A stretch of DNA of 64,000 nucleotides from Pseudeuparius sepicola (GCA_963920635.1 OY987298.1:128907735-128971734); one strand, 5' to 3'; shown: positions 22,288 to 33,442, numbered from the stretch's first letter. Made by a program: numbers and translations. The notes: generated by a model not told the origin, from the sequence alone.

Positions 22288-22842
22288 GTATTGAAACAGC
22301 ATAAAAAACTCTAATTGGTGTCACAAAAAAGGATAGAGGACATAAGCGTCACGCAGTTTTCAAAAATATACATATTCTGCAAGCAACATAATATTTCACT
22401 ATTAAGGTTGCCCTCAAACACAACGTAAAGGTTAATGCACCAAAGGTCTCTAAAAAGCCATATCGATTACAACTATTTACGCAAATATATCTTAAAATCT
22501 GTGAAATTATCGCACTCCTATCAACCGAATTTCGCTGTACAAGTGGCCGGCCGTCGAACAGTGTAGCCCATGCAATTATTGGTGATATATTATATAAGGC
22601 GAGCAAGCAGTCACTTGTTTTTACTACAATATCTATCGTCTCTGTCTCTTCATCTCATTTTACTTCTAATACCAGGTGCGGTTTAATGGTTAAAAAAGTG
22701 TTTTGTCTCGTATTTTATTGCCGGAAGCGCCTGTTCTCGAGCTACCCTGGTAAAATATAAAAAAAAACTCACTTGGAACACAGTGATATACGAGCGCAAT
22801 CATAGCTTTTACCACGCTCTGCTATGCTGTTCCAAGTGACTT
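22288..22842 (+). mobile_element. AAGTCACTTG-family DNA element (left end truncated)
   Basis: It shares almost its whole length with 26640-27192: AACAGCATAAAAAACTCTAA at the left, CATAAGCGTCACGCAG, ACACAACGTAAAGGTT, TCACTTGTTTTTACTACAAT, GTTTTGTCTCGTATTTTATT, GCGCCTGTTCTCGAGCTACC, and a right end TGTTCCAAGTGACTT inverted relative to the left end. It has no coding capacity. This copy keeps a segment (22358-22405) that is missing from the 26-kb copy and that, at 10.6-13.7 kb, holds the Penelope insertion. Confidence 0.75.
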
Positions 22843-23519
22843 TAGAAATACTATACTACTACTATACTACCTCTCACAATGAATGCATAATAAAAATTCC
22901 TGCCTGAAAAGCAAATTTCTAAACTCTAAACATAAATAATAGGTAGGTAGTTTCCTGTCGGTACGGCTATGGTTAGTCCCTCGCCTCATTTGCATTTTAT
23001 GACTTTTTTGTGAATCAGGCCAATATGCGATATGCCCAGGTGGCCCCAAAACAAGGGCCCCAAAACAAGGGGCAAATACATTAAAAATGCTCTTTATTTT
23101 TTGGCTCACTGCGACAGCTTTCTGAATTTATAATGAAGGGGCGGTACTATCAACTGCTACAGAACAGACTATAGCGAATTAGTGTAGTTTTTAAGAACAA
23201 TTGGAAGAGTAAAGTGTTGGATTTGTGGCATAGTAGACGTAACCTCTGGTTATCATAATGCAGGCTTAAATGTCAAATTTGTTGTATTTGTTTTGAGTAG
23301 GTATAGGCATTTTTATGTTGGCTGATTACAATGCAGCCTATGTTTATTGTTTGTCTGAGCAGTGAACTCATTCCGTAGACATATGTACTACTCATATATG
23401 GCTTAGCGGCGTACTTATATCAGGTGAATGTTGTATTTCTAGAGACTTTGGTGTTACTAGGCAAGGTCCATAGAAGATGTCATTCTTTGTGAAAAATAAA
23501 GATAAAACAGTGAAGTTTA
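22843..23519. other. No gene recognised
   Basis: A short tandem phrase GGCCCCAAAACAAGG occurs near 23043-23070. The ORF 22867-23109 (minus) has no recognisable domain. Confidence 0.4.
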
Positions 23520-23529
23520 CTGAATACTC

Positions 23530-23695
23530 TAGAGATTCATGGCTTGACTTGATATTCAAGCTACTTGACTTGACTTGACTTGAAATCAAGTTAAGTTCAA
23601 GTCAAGTAGTAATTTTCCAATATCAAGTCAAGTCAAGTATTTATTTCTCAAGTAATTGAAAAATCAAGTTTTTCTTGAAGCTACTTGAATACATG
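23530..23695. repeat. ACTTG/CAAGT pentanucleotide repeat with strand switch
   Basis: GACTTGACTTGACTTG on the left switches to TCAAGTCAAGTCAAGT on the right around 23585-23600, so the tract is both tandem and inverted and can form a hairpin. Degenerate ACTTGA/TCAAGT words continue to about 23695. Confidence 0.8.
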
Positions 23696-24029
23696 ATTTT
23701 TTATCAATTTCAAATTTTATTATCAGTTAGGACAGTTAGGTAAATAATAATAATACACCTTTGCATTGTACACTTTTTTTGCAAAACTAGGAAAGAACAA
23801 AAATAAACTATTTTAAGTCTGTACCAAAACTATGTGTATAGTCTGTGTAACAACAAAAACTTCTATTTGTTTCACGTTAACACCGTTCAAAGCACTTTTT
23901 TTTCTTAATACGTTTAATATTATAATACGAATTATAACTCATAGAGAATTTGGAAATGTACAGCATTATACAAACGCAGTTTGTAAATTATCCGTAGGTC
24001 TAACCAGAGGAATAATTAAATTTACATAA

Positions 24030-24470
24030 CACCAAGAAGTTACTCGTCGGGGGCGCCTAATCCCACCTGAACAAGGGCGGGCTCCGCGTGATCTGTGCAG
24101 CCCTGCGACCCCCAATTTAAGCCTGCTAAGTCTCCCGCCGATTAATTACCGCATCCTCCCCTCACTCTCCGTGCCGGCGCTCAGACGCGCTAAAATATGT
24201 GTTTAACGAATTTAAATGATGTTTGAAATTAACGGCTCCAACATTTGTGGATTTAATTAGGGGAAAATTGGCGAATGTTAATATACACTGGCTGGCGCGC
24301 CATCCGCTCTAATAAAGAAGAGCAAATGACGGATATATTAGGCGGAGGCTTGATGAAATGCGAGCAAACCGGAAACTAAATTCGGACAATTTCAGTTGCC
24401 CTATTTATGGGCGGGATTAATTCCGGGTTTGGGTAAATTGTCGAACACATGCAAAACCATGCATATTTGT
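24030..24470. other. GC/CpG-rich island, possible conserved regulatory DNA
   Basis: It contrasts with AT-rich flanks and has no ORF structure. It contains homeodomain-like words (CGATTAATTACC, TTTAATTAGGG, GGATTAATTCC) near CpG-rich text. There is no repeat relationship to the rest of the window that I can see. Function is speculative. Confidence 0.3.
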
Positions 24471-24727
24471 GTGCAGTGTAAGTAGTGAAAGACCAAAAAC
24501 TTATTTAATGGCACGATAAACTCACAACGGTATGCCGATTGCCGCTTCAAATTTCGTCCAGTCTGCGCATCTACGTCACACGGGAATCTTGTTTTGACGC
24601 GTTCCGACTTTTAAATTTTAAATTCAATCGATTCGCTTATTAGAATCTTGTTTATCTACTGTGTTACTGTTATTAATGATATTTAATCGTGTTTTTAATA
24701 ACCAATAATAATAAAAACGAGATTAAA

Positions 24728-24862
24728 CTGCCGGGTTGTGCTGTGGCCACTTGCAAAAACACAAATAAAAAAACTAAAGGTTCTGATGTTAAATACTTTA
24801 GATTTCCACAAGAAGAAATGACAAAATTAATTTAAAAAATGGCGAGTAAAATTGATGAAGCG
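24728..24862 (+). pseudogene. Fragment of a THAP-type zinc-finger domain
   Basis: The frame from 24731 reads PGCAVATCKNTNKKTKG.DVKYFRFPQE and hits a stop at 24833-24835, then continues in frame to about SKIDEANF. This matches the start of a THAP C2CH finger (C-x3/4-C, basic loop, YFRFP), a DNA-binding domain found in P-element-like transposases and host factors. The position expected for the initiator Met is CTG (24728-24730), and the second half of the finger (C-x2-H) is lost where the inverted-repeat element at 24857 begins. It is a broken remnant or a single exon of a decayed gene. Confidence 0.6.
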
Positions 24863-24891
24863 AATTTTAAACGCCGCTCGCGTGCAGAAGG

Positions 24892-25122
24892 GTGTGCAGT
24901 TCAATTTTCCGTTTGCATGAAAAACCGATGTCTTCGAACGATTTTCAAATGCATGCCAATATATTGTATGATAAATTTGAACTAGCAAACGACGATTTAC
25001 CGATTGGCATGCAGTTCTGTGATGTAGAACATTGTCAAAAGTTAATGCGAAAAGTGCAAAAAATTGCAGGTTTTTTCAAATACGAGCAACCTGATGACAA
25101 GAACTTACAGAAGTGGATATAG
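24892..25122 (+). CDS. Unrecognised 76-codon ORF in the inverted-repeat element
   Basis: The product has scattered Cys/His (FCDVEHCQK) and acidic character, with no family I recognise. It runs directly into the tRNA-like unit and overlaps the left arm, so it may be a degenerate exon or a chance frame. Confidence 0.2.
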   Translation: MCSSIFRLHEKPMSSNDFQMHANILYDKFELANDDLPIGMQFCDVEHCQKLMRKVQKIAGFFKYEQPDDKNLQKWI

Positions 25123-25195
25123 CCTAGTGGGTAAAGGCGTGTGCCTACCAAAAATTCATTTATTTCGTCGTAGGTTCAAATCCCACGCAATACTT
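25112..25195 (+). repeat. tRNA-derived (SINE-like) unit with A and B boxes
   Basis: TAGCCTAGTGGGTAAAGG (25120-25137) fits the internal pol III A box. GGTTCAAATCCCA (25173-25185) fits the B box. The T arm can form GTAGG, loop TTCAAAT, CCCAC with one mismatch. The acceptor stem does not pair and no tidy anticodon arm is evident, so this is a tRNA-derived sequence rather than a tRNA gene. Confidence 0.7.
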
Positions 25196-25649
25196 TGCCT
25201 TTTTTTAATTATCAACGAAAATTCAGATTTTGTTTTTTATTTTTATCGTATACTATGATATAATATTATAATAGTAAACAATACAATCTGCTTTTTCAAG
25301 CAAACAGAAAATTGAATTGCATACCTACCCTTCTGCACGCGAGCGGCGCTTAAAATTCGCTTCTTTGGCTTATCCATGGCATTTATATTATAATATATAT
25401 GATTGGAATGCATTTGAAAAACGTTTCATCTGACTGGTCGTGTACCGCCGGTCTATTATTATATGTTTTGTTTTTATTTATTTCAGCAAGAATCTGTTCC
25501 ATACATTTTGAGCAAAGTTGCTTTGAAATTCCTCTTAGACAAAGATTGCTGCAATACAATCCGAAAAACAGCCGAACTTTAAAGTGTGATGCTATGCCCA
25601 CTTTACATGTACCAGGTTCTTCATACAAAGCAATAAAAAAGTTTAAAAG

Positions 25650-25776
25650 TTTTTTCACTGTGTCTCCAAAACAAAAAATATTTTATTACTTAAATGTTTT
25701 TTCGATAATTGGCCATTATTTGTCCTCTGCTACAATTTCACAAGTTTATGCGTATATAGGTTGAGGAACACCCTGT
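25650..25776. repeat. Solo right arm of the CAGGGTGTTCCTCAACC foldback family
   Basis: It is closely similar to 52855-52972: AAAACAAAAAATATTTTATT, GGCCATTATTTGTCCTC, CAAGTTTATGCGTATA, GGTTGAGGAACACCCTGTA. No inverted partner is adjacent. The ORFs 25399-25764 and 25383-25658 lie across it and are not genes. Confidence 0.75.
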
Positions 25777-26639
25777 ATGTTAATAAAAGGATTTTTAACT
25801 GCACATTGGTATTATCGTGTATTATTTCAAAATGATTTTGCTTACCTATTTCTGTTTTAAATATTTGTAAATCTTTTTTGTAGGTATGGCTTTGAATAGA
25901 AAGTTGAAAGAAAAAAGTAAAAATACCTATCTAATCTAAAATATTTATTACATATTATTAATTCCCAGCATCCTACTATTTATCAAAAAAAAGAAACTAA
26001 ATTACAAATTTCATTACTCTCTGAATTTGAAATCACTTGTTTTTATTGTAATATTTCATATAATGTTTAATAAAACATGTCACATTTAGATAATCATTCA
26101 AAAAACGTGGAAATATGCAAAAATATTAACCACAAAGAGTATTTCCCATATACTTATTTCGTCCTCTATCAACGCTTATATTGCGAATAGATTCCCACGT
26201 GACGTCACACGCTAGTGGCTTCATGCGCGAGAACATACCGTTGTGAGTGTATCGTGATTTAATGGTATTTCCTTACAAATAATGGTCCTCGGAAAGTAAA
26301 CACTAACTCCGAAGTAGCACAGTCGTTCCCGATGCGGCACAACCACGACGGCTTTTAAATTATTAACTTTTAGCATTAACATTTCAGGGCAATCTGCTAA
26401 AGTACCTACCTCTTTGCAGGGATGTCATCTCATATCATTATAGGAATGCCCCAAAAAGAAGGGTCATTAATACTATGCTTTTTCTGTAGAAGTAATCAAT
26501 ATATTGTCTGTATGGTCATGGTTGGTTGATGGTTAATGTGTGTGCGAACACGTATTTAATAGCAACATGGCCTTCTTTGGTTTTAATGGGAAGCACAAAA
26601 TATTGGAGATACTCCTACGAATAGGGTACGGTATTTCTA
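25777..26639. other. AT-rich DNA, no gene recognised
   Basis: No repeat partner or ORF of note seen. A CpG-containing stretch at 26200-26350 includes the palindromic CACGTGACGTCAC word at 26197-26209 (E-box/CRE-like). Confidence 0.35.
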
Positions 26640-27192
26640 AAGTCACTTGAAACAGCATAAAAAACTCTAATTGGTATCACAAAAAGAATATAGGGCATAA
26701 GCGTCACGCAGACACAACGTAAAGGTTGCACCATATAATATTGTCAAAAGGTCTCTAAAAACTCATAACGATTATAACTTATAACTATTTACGCAAGTAT
26801 ATCCCAAGATCTGTGAAATTATGGCACGGCTATCCTCCGCATTTTGCTGCTTAGCCGTGGAACAGTGTACCTAACTCATGCAAGTATTGGTGATATAATA
26901 TTAGGCGAGCATGCAGTCACTTGTTTTTACTACAATATCTATCTTCTCTGTCTGCTTCATCTCTTTTTACTACTTATACCATGGTTAAAAAAGTGTTTTG
27001 TCTCGTATTTTATTGACGAGGCGCCTGTTCTCGAGCTACCCTGGTAAAATATAAATGAACTCACTTGGGACACAGTAATATACGGGGCGCGATCTATTTG
27101 ATAGCAGTTACCAAGCTCTGCTACTGGTACAAATACCAGCAGAAATTACCAGTAAAAAAATTCAAAGGTTTTTATGTTCTTCCAAGTAACTT
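26640..27192 (+). mobile_element. AAGTCACTTG-family DNA element, complete copy
   Basis: The left end AAGTCACTTGAAACAGCATA is roughly inverted at the right end (TATGTTCTTCCAAGTAACTT, ending 27192). The body is as in the 22-kb copy, but the DNA between CGTCACGCAG and ACACAACGTAAAGG is deleted. It has no ORF with a domain. I see no clear target duplication, so the superfamily is unknown. Confidence 0.7.
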
Positions 27193-28845
27193 CATTTAAA
27201 CCATGCATAGTTAGTTTAACTTTAATTTTCTAACAAAATTTGTACTGTCCAAACTTTGCTTTCAATGGAGTTTTAATTTCAAAACAAAAACTTGCCCTTG
27301 ACCCTTCTTTACCTATATATGCCCGTCGGATTCATGGCAAATATGATTTTATTGAAGCAATTCGCATTTTCTTTTAAATAACTAATAAAATCAAATATTT
27401 TTTCTTGAAATCGGCAGTGAAGTGTCCCAAAATCGTCATTAAAAGCTCAGAAATCGGCACTGTGGTATTGTACGATTTTTTCAATAAGTAGACCTTGGGG
27501 AGATCAAACGTCAGACGCTTAGCCATCGCCCGTCAAATGTGACCAAATATTCAAAACGCGGGCCATTATAAAGGCCCATTTAACTTTTCGTACACATTGC
27601 GAAATTGTTACCTATAGCAGCGCAATCTGTCAGTATAAATATTTTAGTAGGTTTGAATATCAATAGATTTGTTCTGGAGGCTGCACAACAAGCGTCCTGT
27701 CATACTTGACCTAGGTAAAGCGATCGTCAAAGTCAAGCAACGCCGCGCTCAGTTGGTTCATGAACGTATGATTATTTTCTTGCCTAATAAAACTTTTTTT
27801 TTCGATTTCAAAAAAAAATATTTGCCTCGGCCAGAGGCCTCGGCAACTAAATTCCACATAAGTCATAAAAAGTTGAACTTCAGTGCCTTGGTACAAAAAT
27901 AACTATTATTTTATAAAAATCAGTAAGCAGTATGTACTTTAGTCTTAAGTTTTTCGTATCTTTATGTGTCTTGGGTCTTATATAATATAACTACACTGTA
28001 GTAATACCGAGGTTTATATACCTGTACAAAAAAAAAATTAAATTGAGCCCTGGAGCAAGCCTATGAGGCTCAAAAATAAATGAGATATACAGTGTGATCC
28101 ACTTCAAACCAGAACACCCCCCTAAAATTTGTATTTGTTATCCGATTTTGACCAAAGTCTGTACTTTTGGGCAAAACGGCACATTTTATTTTAAGAAAAT
28201 TGAACAAATCATAATATTAGGCACATTTTTATTAAAATTCTGACTATGCCACAGGATTGGGCATCCCCTAAAACGGGTTTGTATAAAATTTTGTTAAATG
28301 GTATCGAACAATAACAATTCTGAAACCAATGGAAATCGTGAATTAACTGTCTTATTTTACATAAGCCTACTCGCTTAAATCAAGTTGTATGTGGATTAAT
28401 AACAATTAAAACTGTAACTTACTTCATTCCACGTAATAGTAATATCAACTACAAAAAAAGGTTAAAAAAATAAATTCATAGGCGTGCTCTAGCGGTTCAA
28501 CTTGTTAAAATTTTTATACTGATCAAAGACACAGGCACAATAAATGGATAAATAAGCATTAGTGCCACTCTACGACGTTTCTATATCTGCCTTAGATTTC
28601 AGAGTGTGTTTGGATCTTTAGATCGCTATTGAAAAACTATACAGAATGTAATTTGTTTTTTTTTTTTGTGAAAATATGACCCCCTATTTTATTTTCTAAT
28701 ATTTCACTCTCACTTAATGCGCCTATGGACTTGGACGCACGGACAACAATAGGATAGAGCTAAGTGGCACTACTGTTAGTAGTAATAGTAGGGGTCGTGG
28801 TGACTCTATACCACTGGTCGGTGACTCAATATTCTCACATTTTAT
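27193..28845. other. No gene recognised; a foldback-type end near 28088
   Basis: TACAGTGTGATCCACTTCAAA begins at about 28088, resembling other mariner-foldback termini without a visible partner. The perfect palindrome TTGCCTCGGCCAGAGGCCTCGGCAA is split at 27823-27846 (GCCTCGGCC / AGAGGCC). The remainder is AT-rich. Confidence 0.4.
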
Positions 28846-30580
28846 GACAAACTATTTGGATGAACTATCCCCGAGTAAAAGTACTATCAAAAAATAGCAT
28901 AAGTTGTACCCTCTGTGAGATACGTAGAAATGGACTTTAGTTATTCTCCATCCCCAAAAACACAGCAGTGCCAAATATCATATTACAAAATTTATTTTGA
29001 AAGTTATTGCCATAATTGCAATATCTATTGCCCGCACACGGATTTTTTTTTTGAAGCATAAATGGGACATCCTGTATATGGTTTGTACAAAACAAATTCC
29101 GATGCACGTCATCGTATACGGCATTGGAAAAGACTCGTCATAGGGACGCAGCGTTGCCGTATCGTGATAAATAAAGATATAAACAATAACCGTCGCATTC
29201 ACCATATTTTTAAACCACAAGCATAAAATGTATTTTATATGATAAAAGATTGAACTTTTAGTGGGTTTGCAGTCAAGTTGGTCTTTAAAGAAAACTATTG
29301 GCTAATTGCCAAGCTTTCGGAATTGTTTATTCCAATGCAAAACACGTGGAAACGTTCACGTGCGCGTCCACGAAGTTATAACTTATAACTCGGGCTCTGG
29401 CGATTGTAAATTCGGCAACGTCGCCCGTAGCGTTAACAGCAGTACCAACATAATACTAGGCCAAATTCAAATATCAACACACAAAATCACATATGTTTTC
29501 ATATAAAACGTTGGTAATACAATTTTCGTCATTAATTGTAATTGATGACGTGCAACGGAATTTGTGTTGTACGAACCAAAGATAGGCATATACAGGGTGT
29601 TCAGATTTAATGCGAATAATACTTAAATATGTAATATTTTCTGTGAACTATGAGGAATATCCCATATTTAAGTATTTAAGGGACAGCAATTGCCTGAGGT
29701 TATTAAGGCCCATTAATTCCCGTGGTACATAGATAATTTTATTTGGGACCGATTTCAATAAAATATTGTTCATTTTTAAAACGGAAAAAATGTTTATATT
29801 ATAAGGGCCTTAATTACAAATGTTCAGTTTTCATTTCATAAATATATACACATATATTGTGTATATTAGCATTTTTTATTTTATTTTTACTTGTGAAAGG
29901 TAGAGGGAATTATAGAATGTAGAATGTCCCAAGGGAGTTATGACCCTCTTTATTGATAGCGTAACTATGACGATATAAGCTTATAATATCCCGGTCACAA
30001 ATAAAATTATAAACAAACCTTGCCTTGTCTTCGAAAAGATAATTATCTGTTGGATTTAATAACATAGAGAGTGTAAAAATAATTAAGATTAAAATAGAAA
30101 AAATCATAACGCTATACGTGGAAGAATTATTGGGAAAAATTGCTTAAAATTACTTCCGCTATCTAAATCTAACATTTGAATTGTGCTGTATTTGTGAAAA
30201 TAATTATTATTTTTGTTTATCATTACTTAATGTTTTCGTATTTTTCCAGCTCCCTCTATAAAAAAATTAATGTACAAACTGATGCGTATATATTTGCATG
30301 ATTTTTAAAGAAAATTGCGTTTTCCAAAGCACATTAATTTTAGCTCAAAATTTAATTCCATACAACTTTTCTTAATTATTATTATTCCACAAAAGCACGT
30401 GTTTTATGACGTTCCGCGAAACAAGGCGATTGGTCAATAGGCCATAAAATATCAGCGCGCCTGGCAACAGAGGGACGTACTCGATCGCAAATCTGTATTT
30501 ACGCGGTTTTATCTTGTTGTTTTCAGCTACACTGCCACAAATAATTTTATCGATGTTTTGAACCATTTTAATTAGGCAAC
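28846..30580. repeat. Series of four repeat blocks, co-linear with 33229-33890
   Basis: In order: 28846-29075 (CGAGTAAAAGTACTATC ... GCATAAATGGGACATCCTG), 29593-29680 (CAGGGTGTTCAG ... CATATTTAAGTATT), about 30015-30075 (CTTCGAAAAGATAATTATCT ... ACATAGAGAGTGT) and 30406-30580 (ATGACGTTCC.CGAAACAAGG ... CGATGTTTTGAA). The same four occur in the same order and orientation at 33229-33445, 33464-33555, 33645-33700 and 33703-33870, with shorter spacers. No genes are recognised inside. Confidence 0.7.
30406..30580. mobile_element. Truncated copy of the TAAAATCGAGCAA MITE family
   Basis: It matches the interior of the complete element at 47969-48325: GATTGGTC, CTATAAAAT-like, GGTTTTATCTTGTTGTTTTC, CACTGCCACAAATAATTTT, CGATGTTTTGAACCATTTTA. 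Both termini are absent. Confidence 0.7.
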
Positions 30581-30885
30581 TATCCCCCGTAGCCTATGGA
30601 AAGATCGTAGAAAAAATACTGTACGAAAATAATTCGGACTTTCCAAGAATTTGGATCTTGGGGTATATTGTACAAAAAGTGTTTGCCCGATTGGAAACCA
30701 CCGGCCCGCGAAGAACTTCCACGTTGCCGCCTTACCGCTTACCACCGCCGGTCCAGCGGCCCTTTAGGTTCGCCCATTTTAATATCCAGGGTTGGTCACA
30801 AAGAACGCGCCCGAAACTTTGTTGCGAAGTGCCGAAGAAATCCGGAACTTCGTCCTTTGTCCTATGGGTCGCGATGTTTAGGTAA

Positions 30886-31021
30886 CCCCCCCCCCCCCCC
30901 TTAGTAAGTTGCCAGCAGCCCTGACAAGATATTAATTAAAGGACTTTTGATAATGCCCCGCACTGCGTGCTTCGACAGTTCCGATAATCATCTCGGGGGA
31001 ATATCGGGGGGGGGGGGGGGG
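30886..31021. repeat. 15-C tract and 16-G tract bracketing 105 bp
   Basis: A run of C at 30886-30900 and a run of G at 31006-31021 are complementary and flank a GC-moderate segment. They form an inverted homopolymer pair able to make a long G:C stem or a G-quadruplex on either strand. The preceding 30690-30885 is CpG-rich. Confidence 0.85.
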
Positions 31022-31036
31022 AGGAAGTGGGAAATA

Positions 31037-31526
31037 CAGGGACCGGCATAAAGTTGGACACAAAAATGTAATATTTTTAAACTCTGATTTCGATTAATTT
31101 TAATTTCTAGCTGCTAATCGAACCAAATTAAAGTTTGGTAGCAAATTCATGTGTTATCCGATGATCACTTGCGCTTGCGGTATTTTGTTTTTTTTTTGTA
31201 ATTCACAGAGTGGTCGAAAAAAAAAGACAAAAAAAAAGTTAAACTTATTTTTTTGACTAGGTCGCTGTGACTTTAAATCTGACATCCACCTTTGATTCCA
31301 AACAACTTTTGTAAGTATTTACCGTATTTTAAAAAATAAGGGTACTTTACTCTTCAGTTATTTTGACATTTTTGAATCTCCCTCGTATCCAAAAAGATAT
31401 ATTTAAATTTTGATATGTGCGTTTTGAGTTTGAAATGATGCACCAACTTTTATCAAGAATAAAATTTTCTGAGAAATTAATAATAAAAAAGTTTTCCATT
31501 TGTGTCCAACTTTCTGCCGGTCACTG
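31037..31526. mobile_element. Tc1/mariner-type MITE, TA duplication
   Basis: The ends CAGGGACCGGCATAAAGTTG and CAACTTTCTGCCGGTCACTG are inverted, with TA on both sides (31035-31036 and 31527-31528). The inverted repeat continues as GACACAAA. The interior is AT-rich and noncoding. Related partial copies are at 6700-6790 and at 41443 (CAGTGACCGGCAGAAAGTGG). Confidence 0.85.
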
Positions 31527-31892
31527 TATAATGATTTTTAGGCGTTCTTTCCATATCGAATACAAAAGAGTTTAATTAAAATTTAAGAAATAAAATAAAA
31601 GACCCCAACAAACCCGCAAAAGAAAACTTAGGTTGATACACGGTATACAAATTGATAAAAAATAATTTGAACCTATTATAATACCCCTCAGAGATCAAGA
31701 GTGTCTAGTTACGAACTCATAATCCCACACACTTTTTGTCCGACCACGAACCTACTTGTTCATGACAACAGCTCACGCTAAATTTTTGTTTTAATTTTGT
31801 TATAATAGTTTCCTCTAGAGCAGGCAAATAAATAGACACCTTATGTTTTTCGCATATTTTTCCTATGAATCCATCATTCCGTAAAATATTAA

Positions 31893-33442
31893 CAGGGTGT
31901 CCCATTTATGCTTAAAAAAATCCGTGTTCTAAAAAAATGTGACTTGGTCGTATATCATTTTTCTCTTAGACACTTGTTGACTGAAGTGCAAGATGTTAAA
32001 ATTATTTTTTTTTTAATTAAATTATGGTGATATATCTCCCAAAATAATCAAGCTGTTAATCTGAAATTTGGCACTGCTTTGTGACCATCATGTTAGTGCA
32101 TCTTTTCATTTTGTAACTACTCTTGTTTCAATCAACCTTTTGCGTTGAAATTGGCAAAATGTGACCCGAAATACCTGCTAACTTCAAAATTCGAAAAATA
32201 AAATTTCACCTACAGGATTTAAATGTTAAGGCCGGTCCACACGCAACGATGTATTGTACGATTTGCATGCGCAAGTAAATCGTTACAGGTAAATCGTTGC
32301 GTGTGAACAGCAGATTTGAACCAAATTTAGAACTGTGCAAAGTTGGACGTCGGAGTTGAAAGTCTGAGCCGAAAAGCATAGATTTGGGAGATTTGCGCAT
32401 GCAAATCGCAACGTGTGTACGCTTATCCGAGATTTGTACAGTTTTTAGGTGCGAAGGTAGCTGACTCCTACCTATTTTTAGTCCGGAAATTATTAAATTA
32501 GTTAAAACTAAAACAATAACCGATTTATTTTAAATTTGTTAAAAAATATGTCGATCATTTCGCATAATTTTAGTGGGAAAATACACGTCGTTTCAATAAC
32601 CATGCTCTAGACCATCTAGTTATATCTAAACTTTTCCTGATTTCTCTTTTCTTTTTTACATTTAAACAAAACGTCAAAATACTCCAAAAGCACAGCCTCC
32701 ATGATTATTGTATCAAGCGAAAATTGCAGCTTTACTTCGATAAGTTGTTATAATGTGGACGCACTGAATTTGTAACGATTTATCTGTAACGATTTACTTG
32801 CTTGCGCATGCAAATCGTACGATACATCGTTGCGTGTGGACCGACTTTAACAGATGAATTGTACGAACGTTCATATTTAAGAAAAAAAAAAGCCAAATTA
32901 GCATTAGGTAAACTTTATTGGTTTTGTTGAAATAGGGAGTCAAAATTTTGTCCATTTTGAAAGCGACAAAGTTTTGGAACATTCTTCATGGGGATTATTT
33001 TTTCACTTTAAATGGTATCGTTGATCTGGAACATTTGAAAGAGGTAGGTGGAAATTTTATTTTTCGAATACCTATTGGAGTTAACAGGTGTTGTGGAGCA
33101 CATTTTGCCAATTACAACGCCAACGAATGATTTTATTGTTATGAAATAAGAGTACACTTTTGTTCGAAAATGAAAAGATGCACTAAGATCATGATCTGGC
33201 AATACCAAAAAGTAAACCTCAAAAAAGTAACGAGTAAAAGCACTATCCAAAAATAGGAGATGTTGCGCCCTCTGTGAGATACGTAGAAACGAACTTTTTA
33301 GTTATTCTCATGGCCAAAAACACAGCAGTGCCAAATATCATATCAGTAGCTTAATTAGTAAATTTATTTTAAAAGATATTGCCATACCTAATTGCAATAT
33401 CTACTGCCAGCACACGGATTTTTTTGAAGCATAAATGGGACA
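31893..33442. mobile_element. Foldback element CAGGGTGTCCCATTTATGC, with a nested MITE
   Basis: The left arm CAGGGTGTCCCATTTATGCTT, ..AAATCCGTGT has its inverse at the right (ACACGGATTTTTTTGAAGC, ATAAATGGGACA, ending about 33442). Inward, TGAAATTTGGCACTGCT (32070-32087) pairs with AGCAGTGCCAAATATCA (33323-33340), and GAAATTGGCAAAATGTG pairs with CACATTTTGCCAATT. The right terminus has decayed. The centre holds a TTAA-flanked MITE. The minus ORF 33008-33250 is a repeat artefact. Confidence 0.75.
32230..32846. mobile_element. MITE with TTAA target duplication (piggyBac-like)
   Basis: Ends GGCCGGTCCACACGCAACGA and TCGTTGCGTGTGGACCGACT are inverted over about 45 bp (through CGTACGATTTGCATGCGCAAG on the right). 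They are flanked by TTAA at 32226-32229 and 32847-32850. TTAA duplication is the hallmark of piggyBac transposition. Subterminal copies of the same words occur near 32290 and 32395 (GCGCATGCAAATCGCAACGTG). No transposase. Confidence 0.8.

Larger units (their letters stand above)
24857..25364. mobile_element. Inverted-repeat element enclosing a tRNA-like unit
   Basis: Arms of about 60 bp: GAAGCGAATTTTAAACGCCG, then CTCGCGTGCAGAAGGGT on the left (24857-24893), and the reverse complement ending GCGCTTAAAATTCGCTTC at 25364. Similarity continues inward through CAATTTTCYGTTTGC. No clear target duplication. The interior includes an unrecognised ORF (24892-25122) and a tRNA-like sequence at 25112-25195. 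The left end cuts off the THAP-like fragment. Confidence 0.7.

Noticed and set aside
25112..25195. A functional tRNA gene
   Set aside because: The A and B boxes are good, but the acceptor stem does not pair and the anticodon arm is not regular. A tRNA-derived SINE is a better fit.
25383..25764. ORFs of 91 and 121 codons on opposite strands
   Set aside because: They overlap each other and end in a foldback terminus (GGTTGAGGAACACCCTGTA). No domain is recognised.
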